Part shown: piece after piece, positions 46,019 to 57,042 of the stretch
Layout of the letters: each line of letters begins with the position of its first letter
Numbering within the stretch: the first letter of the stretch is position 1
DNA from: Choanephora cucurbitarum
Taxonomy: Eukaryota > Mucoromycota > Mucoromycetes > Mucorales > Choanephoraceae
Assembly (NCBI GenBank): GCA_025331435.1
Contig: JAIWNI010000001.1
Coordinates: forward strand, 248,001 to 312,000
Reading direction: 5' to 3'
Length of the DNA: 64,000 bases
Notes under the pieces: model-generated
Databases searched by the model: none
What the model was told of the DNA's origin: nothing
Seen by the model: the letters and a program-made list of their open reading frames with translations, nothing else
Translations under genes and position numbers: made by a program

Positions 46019-49000
46019 CTAAAAGTCTTTGATTATGTCCTCTAGATGTGTAGTTGGAAGATTTGTTGAGGAGACATTGATGTTCAAAAGCTGGCCTATA
46101 TAGAGGGAAGATATGCATTCTTGCTCCATAGAAGATGATTCCTCTGTACTTGCTAGATCATTTTGCTGAGAGTAATCTAAAAAGTTGTCCGCTGTTTCAA
46201 CACCATTGTGGCTTTCAATAACGTCATCTTCCAATAAGTGAGTTTCTGATTCAAGGTTGATATGGGTACAAGGCGAATAGCTTGCGTCAACTATGCTAAG
46301 CTTAGTACTATAAGAGTGATCGCTTGTATCACAGAATTGTTCGTAAATTTCAGATGGATGTACAACAGTTGCATCTACAGACCCGCTGGAGATAGATATT
46401 AACGATTCCGCATCATCTTCGTTGTTGAGATCAGTAGTACAATGTGCTTCCAATGCTTTGTAAGGTTGTTTGATGTCATTGTTCTCTTCCTCTTCATTTG
46501 GTTGTTGAATTTCATTAGCAGTATCGATAGAATGATTAGCATCTTCATTAATATCCAAGTTAGGGTGGTCATGTTCTGCTTCTTCTGTATCATCAACTGC
46601 GGTATCAATATATTCGACAATGTCGTTTTCAGTAGTGTCTACATCTATTTCAGGTTGGTTCTCGGTGTCTTCTTCAATTAGTTTATCACTGTCATATAAT
46701 TCTTTAGTTTCTATATTGAATGTAAATTCTTCCGAGACGGAAGTGCGTGAGGATTCATAATAGCTTTCTGAATCTGGTGCAACAAAACTAAAATCATGAT
46801 CGGAAGGAGTACTGTTGTCCTCATTTAAAGCCGGTGTAGGCACGATAGCATTTGTAAGCGCAAGTGCATTTGAAGGGGTATTGTTATCAATATCATCTAT
46901 ACTGTACATCGTCGTTTCACTGGCATCGTATATTGAGATGTTATCATGCTCGTGGATTGCAGTTTCGTCGATGTTAGTAAGAGCATCTGTGGCAGTCACA
47001 ATAGCATCATTAATAGCATCGAGAGCAGAATCATTACTAGTGCGTGAATTTACATCATATTGTTCTAGTGCTCCCAAAATTTCACTTTTGGCGTCTTGAA
47101 TACTGCGGATAAGATGAATCTGATTTTGTGAATGGCGTTGATCTTGAGGTTTGCCTTGGCCAGTTTCTTGTATCAGTAATTCTTGTAAAAGTTCGTCTAA
47201 TAATTGTTCTTGAGCTTTTTGACTTGGTCTAGCTGGATGACATTCACCTTGCTGCTTTTTCTTTTTAGATTCCAATTGTCTTTCATATGATTGGTAGTGC
47301 TCATAAAGTTGGTGTTCTTCGTATAGATGGTATTGCCCATATAGTTTGTATTGTTCGCATTGCGAATAATGTGAGTGTGATCTTCTTTCGTCTGTATGGT
47401 GTTCTTGATCTAAAGTTTCGTGCGTATGTAACATGCATGATTGGTCGGATTCTGACTCTGGAATTTGTCTATCAACATCCTTTAGCTGGTCTTCTTCTTC
47501 TTGATTAGTGTGATCTATTTGTTTTTCTTTCAATGATTCTTGTTCTTCTGTATATGATTCTTGTTCTTCTGTAGATGATTCCTGTTCGTCTGAAGATAGA
47601 TCTTGTTCGTCTGAAGACAAGTCTTGCACAGTGGAGGACAATGATCGCCTCATACCAGCCACTGTCTCAGGAACATCAGGGTATTCACATGCGCTATCGT
47701 GGCTTGGCGAAGGCAAGTTGTCTTGTTCGGTTTCTTCTAGATTTGGCGAAAGGGGCAATATAGCTGATGAGGGTGAAATAGTTGATGTACCTAAACTGAG
47801 AGCTAAAGGTGCAACTAATTCAGGTGGCACAACAACAGGGGCTCTCGGTAAAACACGATGAAAATTGGTCACTTCTGCTGGTGCTGAGATAATCAGAGGA
47901 GCGACAGCAACCTGCTCGTTATTACGGCTGTTGGGTGATAACCATTTACGGAGACGCGATATAAGTGCAAGTTTTGATGTTTGCTGCTTTTCCAAAGAAC
48001 AATCAAATTTACAGAGAGGACATTCGGAAGATTTGGATGTAAGCCATGGATCTAAAGTCAACCAAAAATGACACAAAAAAAAGGGAGGGGAAAAGGAGAT
48101 TCGTAAAAAGAGGAATTAATCGCAAAGTTGAAGTGAATGATAGGCACAGGTTATGCATCAAGTAAGGAAGAAAATAAGAAAAAGTAAGGTAAGTAACAAT
48201 TTAGAATCAGTATTAAAAAGAAATAAACTTTTACCTATACAAATACAATGATACTCATGTTGACATGGCAGTTTGCGTACTTTGTCGTTTATCTTGAAGA
48301 ACTCAAGGCAAATAACACATGTTTCGCTTTCTGCTTTACCATCCATTTGAATAGCAATAGACGCCTTTTTTGACAGAGTTTGTTTCCAATCGTTAACAGA
48401 CGCTGGTGCAACTTGAGATCTCTTTTCGTCTGTTATTCTATTATCTAAATTATGTAGAACTTGGTGAATGATACGTGTAGGGAAGCTTTCCAGTCTGGCC
48501 AATGTAATAAGCCCCTTTCCCATTGAAGAATTAGTGTTGTTGCCTCGTAAACGATGACGCTCAACAGCGGCCTGTAGTTGACGTCCTTTCTTTTTCATGT
48601 AAATATGCATTATCACTAAACAGACAAAAGGTACAATGTTAGCCTCCTAAGTGTTATCCCTTACAATTTTTTTTTGCTATTTGACTATCGATTTTTTTGT
48701 TTCATTTTAATTTCTATCATACCTGAAAACAATACACTTGTACCCAATATGACTATCATGATAACCAGAGTTAGTTCCCAGGCAGTAGGATTGGTATTGA
48801 GAGGCGGCATAAGTGTGATGCGGACGGCAGGAACGCTTGTTTGGTTTTGACTGAAAATAGGGATGTTTAAAAGCTCATCATAAAGTTCTGCGCCTGTATT
48901 ACGAGTGACATAGTATGCAGGTATTTTTATGTTGTTTCCCGACAGTATGATTCCCTATAAAGAAAATACAAAGCATAAGTCATTCTGTTGCTGTTAATTT

Positions 49001-49642
49001 TGCAAACTCAATCATCCTTAATCTTTATAATGTCCCTTCTCTCACTTATTTAACGCTTTCGTCACTGAACAAAGCAAATGAAGTAAAGAAGAAAGACTTT
49101 GCGAACAGAAATAGAGGAAAGAAGAGAATGACATCGAGTTGTGGATTTATAAGACATTTTACCTTATTGCGCGTAACATCTGTAGTTGTATTGTCATAGA
49201 GAATCACTCCTAAGGCGCCTTCAAGCTGAGCATTTAGGATTCGATCTATGGTTGAGCAGTTGCCATTATCGTTCTCAACTAATGCTATTGCGGGCAATTG
49301 AATAGCTGCTTCTATGGCTATGCATGGATCTTCTCTAGTGTAAAGGATGCCAGACGTTCCATTCGAAAAAGCAAGTGGTACATGATCCAAGGCAATGACT
49401 GATTTAGTATAGACCTTTTGCACGTTTACATCGAATTGTGTTTGTGTTGCATTTGGATAAAGCCAAACTGTATCTAAAATTCAAATTTATTAGGCATTGT
49501 TGGGATTTCTACAGAGATTAAATTGAAGTATTCATTTTTTTTTACCTTGAATCAATTGTGCGCTCTTGGCTTTTATGAAAATTCCAGCCTCTGCAGTAGA
49601 TTTGAACAAGATAAAGAACAGGACAATTGATTTCCTTTTCAT
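46019..49642 (-). CDS. PA-TM-RING E3 ubiquitin ligase with very long acidic C-terminal tail
   Basis: Membrane ubiquitin ligase of the RNF13/RNF167/GRAIL class, found on endosomal and vacuolar membranes. Exons 49546-49642, 49163-49473, 48723-48954, 48235-48615 and 46019-48051 sum to 1017 aa. Order: signal peptide (MKRKSIVLFFILFKSTAEA); a luminal protease-associated domain with GALGVILYDNTTTDVTRN and IPAYYVTRNTG; a membrane segment (LTLVIMIVILGTSVLF); then a RING-H2 finger, CVICLEFFKINDKVRKLPC, HEYHCICIDPWL and ECPLC, split by the last intron. The tail of about 660 residues is Glu/Asp/Gln/Ser-rich, far longer than in animal relatives. It includes short tandem repeats (SSDEQES type) and a Tyr/His/Gln-rich segment (LYEEHQLYEHYQSYE). 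The tail is in the same open frame and exon as the second half of the RING, so it is part of the protein. Confidence 0.88.
47535..47618. repeat. 21-bp tandem repeat inside the RING ligase tail
   Basis: Four imperfect 21-bp units encode seven-residue repeats of the form S-[ST]-[DE]-E-Q-[DE]-[SL] on the minus strand. They lie in the acidic tail of the PA-TM-RING protein and keep the frame. Copy number may vary between strains. Confidence 0.8.
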
Positions 49643-51471
49643 TTTGTAAAACAAATAGAAGAAAAAAAAATAAAAAAAAAGATAGAGAAAAGAAACGAAA
49701 AAGACTGGAAATACAAAACAAAATAAATAAGTAAAGACATTTCGGATTGGGGCTATTTTTGAGGGAGTGGTTGATGCTGCCTTTTTTTTTTCTCGTTTCG
49801 TTTTATCAGAACCCTTATGCAATGACTTGACCTATGTCTACTCCTCTCTTCACAATTGAACCTCCGGTCAATAGCTTGAACTGGCAATACTTTACTATTG
49901 ACAACAAATCGAAATTCTGAATATATATTTTTGAAAAGCATAATGTCACTAATGCCTAAAAATAAGAAGCTCATGATTTTCGAGTGTATACAGCGACCAT
50001 AAACACTTTTCCAGAAACAACAACAATAGACAGCATTTGACTAGATTTTCCTTTTTTTTTTAATCAACTAAATTTAGACACTTTGTTCTGACTCCTTTCC
50101 CGCTCACACTAGTGCATCGATTCATATGCATTGTTTTGCAGCGTGGAAGTTTAAACTCAAGTGAAAGAAAGGAAACGGCCCTTGTAACTGCAGCTGTCTT
50201 CTGTCAAGCAAAGTCATATACCATTTAACTGTATAACTTGAATAAAAAGAAACTCTAGATGTTTAGTACGTGAGCATCTTTCCTTCTGTTTCGTTTCATC
50301 AACATCTAAAAAACCATTCGTGTAGTTCATATACTCTAATATCAATGAGTGGCTCTCTTTACTAACAAAGCAATAAATAGGCTTAAGAGATGTGATTTTG
50401 CAATCAGGGGGGAATAATTAGTAATTCACATTTGATTTGTCTAATTACAGGAACAAACTTGTAGCAAAAATAATTTATACTGTATACCATGAAAACAATA
50501 ATCTCATACTTATAGAGTACAAACCTTCCTTTTACAACTCTATAATCTCTTCGTAATGTTGTCAGTGTTGTATGCTCGCATTATGAATACTTCATAGCCA
50601 GTAGCTTCTCTACCTTAGCTGTTAGGCAGTTTATCACGTTTCTTTACTTACAAACACCTGCTCAACATCACGACTTTATTCCTTCGGATTATATTTTCCA
50701 GCTTCTTTTTATTAAGTTTTGATTGCTTTCAACCTATGTGATCTGGCTCAGAGTGTTCCTTTTTTTTTATTACAAAAGCTAATGTATAAGAAACAAGGCT
50801 AACAATATATTAATTAGGATCTAATCAGCTTGATATCAGAGTTGCTTAAAGAAACAGAATAGGGCTTTGATTGGTGGCAGTTCTTGTGGACCTGTGAGTT
50901 ATCTTCTTTGAATATTGTCCAAACGGTAATACATTGCGTATCACTCTCTTTCTGTATTTATGTTTATTGCACAAGCATTACTCTATGATCTCCTGCCATT
51001 ATTATTCTGACTCTATTTGGCCAGGACATAAAGTAAACTCTAGTACTTTTTAAATTCATACTAATCGCAGGTATATTGAAAACATAAAAAGGGAGAGAGA
51101 GAGACACATCGTAATCAAGTTATCCATAAGGGAACAATTAGATGACTAAACCGTTATAATTATGTTGTTTTAAGGCTTGATTTAATCTAAAGCTTAAATT
51201 GCGATGAGTCTATGCGACGCAATAAACCTTTCCACCCATTGTTGCTTGATCTGAAACCCCTCTAAAACAGCTTAAAAAAGTGGCTTTGCGCAAAAAGCAC
51301 TGAGGGTTTTAAAATGCCATCAAAATTTTTATTTGTTGTTCACCCTCTTTCTCACTTTCTCACTAAACTTAGTCACCGCTGGTATGTTGTTGCGTCTATT
51401 GAACTGCCTTCTGTCAAACTGACATATGTCTCTGTTTGGTTTTCTTTCTATTAGAGAATTCACCCTTAAGA
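49643..51471. other. Gene-poor region upstream of RPS20
   Basis: About 1.8 kb with no recognised gene. It contains the RING ligase promoter at its left end and the RPS20 promoter at its right end. A-runs and T-runs occur near 49664-49680, 49783-49790 and 50760-50768. Confidence 0.5.
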
Positions 51472-51966
51472 ATGTCCTACGTCGTAAGTTACTGAGATTG
51501 TTGTTTGTTTGATTGTCCATACTCATCGTTATGTAGGCTAAGAACACTACCCAAAAGCCTGGTCTTGAAGAACAAGAACAACCCAAGTAAGTTTGATAGA
51601 ATGGCTTTTAAAGTAGGATAGCAGTGTATTTATATTTCCCTCTTTTTTTTTCTTTGTAGGATCCACCGTATCCGTATCACCTTGACTTCTCGTAACGTCA
51701 AGAACCTTGAAAAGGTCTCTGCTGACCTTATTCAACGTGCTAAGGATAAGCAACTCAAGGTCAAGGGTCCCGTTCGTCTTCCTACCAAGGTCCTTAGAAT
51801 CACTACCCGTAAGTCTCCTTGTGGTAACGGTTCCGAAACTTTCGACAAGTACGAAATGAAGATCCACAAGCGTTTGATTGACTTGCACTCTCCTTCCGAA
51901 ATTGTCAAGCAAATCACCTCTATCTCCATCGAACCCGGAGTTGAAGTTGAAGTTACTATTGCTTAA
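51472..51966 (+). CDS. RPS20: 40S ribosomal protein S20 (uS10 family)
   Basis: Small-subunit head protein. Exons 51472-51483 (four codons), 51537-51586 and 51660-51966 give 122 aa, the expected length. The sequence [20 protein letters not shown] leads into [19 protein letters not shown], followed by [20 protein letters not shown] and the C-terminal [13 protein letters not shown], all diagnostic. Codon bias is strong. The four-codon first exon was found from the GTAAGT donor at 51484 and frame continuity. Identification is secure. Confidence 0.96.
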
Positions 51967-52029
51967 ATTTCTCCACAAAGTGTGTAGATGATTATAAGGA
52001 CCCTTATGTTCTTTTAAAGATCAGGTCTC

Positions 52030-52035
52030 AATAAA
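52030..52035 (+). terminator. Putative polyadenylation signal of RPS20
   Basis: An AATAAA hexamer lies 64 nt after the RPS20 stop codon and is followed by T-rich sequence. This is the canonical position for a 3'-end processing signal; the cleavage site was not determined. Confidence 0.5.
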
Positions 52036-52258
52036 ATATTTTTTTCGTTTGCTCGAAAAAAAACAAAAAAAATACGCTTTGCATATTAGATAGTTGATGA
52101 AAGTAGAAAGTCCTTTTTTCTTTAGCTTCAAAAATGGTATATCGTATTATGACAATGACAAGAGAAAGAGAAAAAGGTACAAATGGTGTCATTAAGGTAA
52201 TTGTAATAGGATAAAGGATTTGTGTGTGTGTGTATGTATGAATGTGAATGAAAATGAA

Positions 52259-53086
52259 CTACTTTTTCCATCTAAAGAATGTACCGTACTTATCCTTGCT
52301 TTTGCTAGCATCATCTTCTGATGTATTAGGCTCAGGCATGTTTGGGTTTGGAGCATTGTCATGATGATGTAATGTTAGCTTGTTACTTTTATGTGGTGTC
52401 AACCCACTTTCTGCTGAAGACGGTTCTCCGTCATTAACAGTAACTAGCCGATCTTCGTTTAGTGTAACGTCAAGTCCTTTCTCAACTCTGATTTCATCCA
52501 TTCGTCTTGTAAACAAATATTCCTCGAAAAGCATAGCATTTCTCCAATTACATTTAAAGAGAATATCCAAAATATCTCCAGCAATAGGTGTCAATCCAAT
52601 CTAATGTTGAAACAAAAATCAAGTAAGTCCTCTCTTCGCTCAAGAGAAAAATATATAAATTACCATAAAATCAATCATGATATTCGTCATCATTTTACCA
52701 ATAAGCCATTTAGGTAGGTCTGCCTTACATGCAGTTCTCACCAGTTGCAGTGCTAGAGCAACGCCAATAAAATCACCAACACCTGGAATGAGACCAACCA
52801 TACCGTCCAAACCGATGTTAAAGCAACAACAGTGAAAGCCTTTATCGAGATACCAAGCTCGACTCTTGACTTTGTGTAGCAACTGTCGATCTCTTTCACT
52901 CAAGATCAATTCAGGCGTCACTGCTACTTTTCTGCCATACCAATGACGTTTCTTTTTTGAAGCAGCTTCCTGTGCAGCTGCCAAGACCTCAGGATTTGTT
53001 TCAAAGTTGGGCTTATTCTTGTGTATTCTGCTTGATGCTTCTCCGAGAACTTTCTGTTTAGCATAGTTCGCCGCTGCTGCCTGCAT
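52259..53086 (-). CDS. DUF4112 membrane protein
   Basis: Function unknown; the DUF4112 family is found in fungi and bacteria. Exons 52664-53086 and 52259-52600 give 254 aa. The start MQAAAANYAKQKVLGEAS fits fungal members, and the domain is evident: VKSRAWYLDKGFHCC, then FNIGLDGMVGLIPGVGDFIG, and after the splice MIDFMIGLTPIAGDILDILF, the mirrored glycine-rich helices typical of the family. It ends in a hydrophilic, Asp/Ser/Asn-rich tail. The open frame continues upstream of the start without a stop, but that part has a pyrimidine-rich leader and a TATA-like sequence and is better explained as promoter. Confidence 0.8.
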
Positions 53087-53223
53087 TATTAGAGAGAGAG
53101 GTGTATATAGTATAAAGATTAGAAGAGAGGGTATTAAGACAATGAAACAACAAAAAGAAAAAAGAGAAAAGGATAAAAACGAAGATCTCTTTTTTTTTAT
53201 GCACATTGAGGGAGGGACGAAAC

Positions 53224-53765
53224 TCAGATTGCACCACCCGAACTGCACTAACAAAAAAAAAAATCTGCTCACCTGAAAATGTCCTTTATAGACATACTTC
53301 AAGCCAGTATAACTAATACAAACATCATCTTCTCTTGAAGCCAAAGTCTTCTTTATTTTCAGTTTGCTTTTAGCCTTAGACTAAAAGCGTTTGTTAGAGC
53401 TGAGTCTAAGAGGGCATCAAGAAAGATGAACGTATTTATACCTTCATATGGCAGTTGGCTTTTTTGATATCATCTGAAGCATGATGTAGTGTGTTGTGGA
53501 AAACCAATTCAGCAATGAACACAACTTTGTTTTGCAAACCAAAAACTGCATTTATTGAACTGGCTGTTCACTTGAAACGTGTTTCAATACTGCAATATAC
53601 ATGTCATTTATATGAAACATGCTTTAAATGAGTACCTTTGAATGGTGCAAGAGTCAAGTCCAAATTGAACTGAGCATCTTTAGCGAGATTTTTAGATTCT
53701 ATTAGTATCATTACTGACAATGAAAACAATGAAGACATTACGCAATATAACCTTAACGGACTCAT
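53224..53765 (-). CDS. Small putative secreted protein of unknown function
   Basis: Four exons (53636-53765, 53442-53545, 53298-53374, 53224-53242) join in phase to give 109 aa, starting MSPLRLYCVMSSLFSLSVMI and ending DVCISYTGLNSGGAI. The N-terminus looks like a signal peptide of about 28 residues. The mature part has few cysteines and a Lys-rich middle (MKAKSKLKIKKTLASRE). I do not recognise a family. Evidence for reality is the chain of four consistent splice junctions (GT donors, AG acceptors, lengths 56-96 nt) and a stop just before the DUF4112 promoter. The alternative is that these exons form an N-terminal extension of the DUF4112 protein, because the frame is open between them. The individual exons are too short to stand out by themselves. 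Confidence 0.45.
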
Positions 53766-54963
53766 TATCTTTCAATCAAATTCGTTTCATGATACACTAC
53801 GCATCAAAGCACAAATACTTAGTATTTGTTTGCAGTGTTGGTTATGTTGAAGATACAAATAAAGCTTACAATACAAAAAAAAAAGATTCAAAGAATTAAT
53901 GCTTGTCTGTAACCAAAGAAAAAATACTCGTAAGTTTCTTTGACTTGAACAAAGCGCATTTACATATGACAATAAAAACAAGGAAACATTATCTCTCTCT
54001 AAAAAGCCATCTGAATGCTAAGATCTCAAACTTCACAATAGCTTAAAATACTTCTAACAACTACTCGATTTTCACGGCTTCCTGTATGGCGTAAGTTGTT
54101 TTCAGTAGATATACATGTGTTCTATAGATACAGTGACCAAAAAGAAGCATAACATATAAATTTTGAACGTAATACATTTTCTCGAATGGAAGCTTGATTG
54201 ATTCACGATTTTTCTCAGTTCTTTGTAGAAAGGAAAAATGAATCTTGCAACTAAAAACCATCCACAATAAGCAGATCTAATTGTTGGGTTGATGCATTCT
54301 TACTAGCATTGATTCATAAGTATCTCGTTTGAGACATCCAATCAGCTTTAGATTGTTGTGTTCAGTTTCGTTTTAAGTATGTTAGTCAATATCAGAAAAG
54401 TATAGAAGAGCGGCATGTTTGGAGAACAAAATAGGTCGGAATCTAACTTGTCTTCTTTAGCCTATCGATGTCCTAACCTTGCCTTATCGTGTTCTTTGGA
54501 TATAATACATCCTCAAAAAGTAGCAAAGGATACAAAGCTTTGCCTACCAGGCTGAAACAGGGTGCCAAAGCCATTTCCTTTTTGTCCATGGCCAATCCTA
54601 GTTGTATGATGTACAGCAAGCTTAAATGTGAAAATGGAAATAAGGATGTACCTTTAAGAAAAATCATTTACTAATATCGCGTCACAGCTTCTACAGACAG
54701 CTTGGATTTTTTCATTCTTGCATAATCATTTATCATATATTTTTACAACAGAAACACTTTGCTTACAATTTATATTGATGAGGACATGAACTGAACAGCT
54801 TATCGATTGCGAGATTTTGAGATCTAAGATACCCAGAGATTGAAGTTCATTGTGTAACCTCATATAGATAAAAAAAACAGGAACAATAGATCAACGCACC
54901 CTAGTTTTTTTTTTATTTTTCTTTTCTTTCCTTTCTCTCTCAACTTTAAATTCTTACATTAAC
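53766..54963. other. Gene-poor region upstream of the CDGSH gene
   Basis: About 1.2 kb. Two overlapping frames on opposite strands at 54473-54674 lack recognised domains. The last 60 nt before the CDGSH gene are pyrimidine-rich. Nothing else was recognised. Confidence 0.45.
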
Positions 54964-55618
54964 ATGTCTTCTGCTACCGAAACCGCCCCTGAGCCCGTCT
55001 TTGTTCAAGCTAAGCCATACAAGGTTGATTTGGAACCTGGAAAGGTAAATGAAAATAACATTTCTTGGACGTGTTTTATCTATTTATCTTACCCATTTCT
55101 CTCTTACACAAATAGGAATACTATTGGTAAGTCATTCAAATGTGTTTATATAGAGTTATCTGTTAAATGAAACAAAAGGTGTACATGTGGTGAATCCAAG
55201 AACCAACCTTTCTGTGATGGATCTGTAAGTCTTTTTTTTTTTTATAAAAACTCGACCACAGACACTCACTCATTTTTTTTTTATTTAAAAAAAAAAGCAC
55301 AGAGCCACTGGTCAGTTCAAGCCCAAAAAGATTACTGTAGATGAAGCCAAGACATATTACTTGTGTGGTTGTAAATACACACACAACGAGCAAGGTTTCT
55401 GTGATGGTACTCACCGCAAAGAAGAAGGTATCAAGAAATACAACGAATTCTTACTCAAGGCCAACAACAAACTCAAGGCACAACATGAAGAAGACAAACA
55501 AGCATGGGAAGCTAAGCTTAACCAAGCTGAACGTAAACAAAAGGTAGCCAGCTTGATGGCTGGTCTATCAGCTGCTCTACTTGCCGTTGGTGTCTATGTC
55601 AAGTATACTCAAAAATAA
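54964..55618 (+). CDS. Double-CDGSH iron-sulfur protein (CISD3-like) with C-terminal TM
   Basis: CDGSH proteins carry 2Fe-2S clusters bound by three Cys and one His and act in mitochondrial iron and redox homeostasis. Exons 54964-55044, 55116-55126, 55179-55224 and 55298-55618 give 152 aa. Two cluster motifs are present: CTCGESKNQPFCDGSH and CGCKYTHNEQGFCDGTH, the arrangement of CISD3-type proteins. A charged coiled coil (about 45 residues) and a C-terminal membrane segment (LMAGLSAALLAVGVYVKY) follow, so the protein may be tail-anchored, unlike soluble CISD3. The second exon is only 11 nt and supplies EYY plus part of the Trp before the first cysteine. The gene is convergent with RPP40, 21 nt between stops. 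Confidence 0.88.
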
Positions 55619-55639
55619 TAAAACTCCATTTCTCTTTAT

Positions 55640-57042
55640 TTAATGACCCAGTAGTTGATACAGATAACATGTATTGTTGGGCAAGAATAAACATGTGTAA
55701 TCGTTTTCTCCATTATAATAATGATAATGAGCTGTCTGTTGCTGCCAGACCAATGGCGTATCTTGGTATCCCCAGCAGGTAATAGATGCCCAGTGGGTGG
55801 TTACACCAGATGTCATTAATTTTCTAATGTCCAAGAAAAGAATTCAGCATGAAAGATGAAAAAATAAAATAAAAATCATCTTACCTGACAATGGTCATAA
55901 TGTTATGCATCAGTGGTGCTGGCAAAAGACCACTGAACTTGACAAAGGTACCCATTTGATTTTCCTGAATAAATGGTGTAGGTGGTTGATAGACGGACAC
56001 AAATGGATCTGGTATCTTTTCTGTCTTCTTGATACGACTGGCTTTTATATGGGCTAAACCAAGCCATTCGAGTGCTTCCATAGCATGCCCATCCCAGCCT
56101 TCAGATCGAGCAGACAGGTCATGTGCAAGATGTTCAAAAGAAGGTATATGGGCATCTGTTATCGTATCAAACTCTGCTTTAATTTCAATCCTCTCTTTGC
56201 GCTCTACAAGAGATGTTGGCCACTCGATATCCACAATAGCTCCTGTTACTTGTTTGTTTTTTCAAACATGGAATCAACAAACTATATCTAACAAGCGAAC
56301 TGTCTTACTTACAGGAGTCAATAGCACAGCATGCCATTGCGAACGATGATGTCAATGTATTTTCTAAGCACCATTTTAATCTATTGAATTCTTTGCTGTC
56401 TGGTTTGAAATGGCCCTTTTTGAAATCAATCATCACGACTGGAGAAGATGAAGTTTAGTTTGAGAGAATAGCAATCGTATTGCAAACTTACTGTGTTTAT
56501 CATGCTTCTGGTCAGCTTTCGTTTGTTTCATGGCTTCGATACCAAATGTCTCAAATGTCTGTTTCACCAGACTAAGGCAAAGTTTACCGTCTGGATAGAG
56601 CACAACCACATCATCCGTATTTAAGTGGGTATTCAAGCTATGCATCATCAAAGTATATTTGCCTTTCGCATCATGAGATTCAAGTATATGAAAACAAAAA
56701 GTAAGAAGGTTTACCTGATTTAAAATAGGTGTTGAAAAAGATAGGATCAAGCAAGATACGTAAAGGAGCTTCAATTCGATCATAATTGCCAATTGAGTGT
56801 TCAAAATATTGGCGCGCTTTATTGGCTGGTATGGTAGGAAGAAACACAGTTAACTACATGAAGAGTGATGAGACAGATCGCCTTTCTCATAGTGCTCATT
56901 ATGTGTACTTTACTGCTCGATTGAAAGGATGTCCATCGATCGATTGTTTAATGACGTGCTCATGGTGTTCTAAATCAACTAAGCTCAAGTTGGCGTAAGA
57001 GTGAACAGGGTCAGTGTGGGCTAGATAAGTCTTTTCACTCAT
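55640..57042 (-). CDS. RPP40: RNase P / RNase MRP subunit p40
   Basis: Protein subunit of nuclear RNase P and MRP, which process pre-tRNA and pre-rRNA. Exons start at 57042 (MSEKTYLAHTDPVHSY) and include 56914-57042, 56715-56853 and several downstream exons to the stop at 55640. Family features are MHSLNTHLNTDDVVVLYPDG followed by KLCLSLVKQTFETFGI, the ALEWLGLAHI block, the Pro-rich PDPFVSVYQPP region, a hydrophobic block ending PAPLMHNIMTIV, and the C-terminal WASITCWGYQDTPLVW followed by GENDYT. The order matches human RPP40. The downstream exon borders were assigned only approximately. Yeast lacks an obvious orthologue, so the presence here fits an early-diverging fungus. Confidence 0.8.

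Noticed and set aside
46442..48071. Several plus-strand open frames opposite the RING ligase tail
   Set aside because: They are reverse shadows of the low-complexity acidic tail; the minus-strand frame is continuous with the RING finger.
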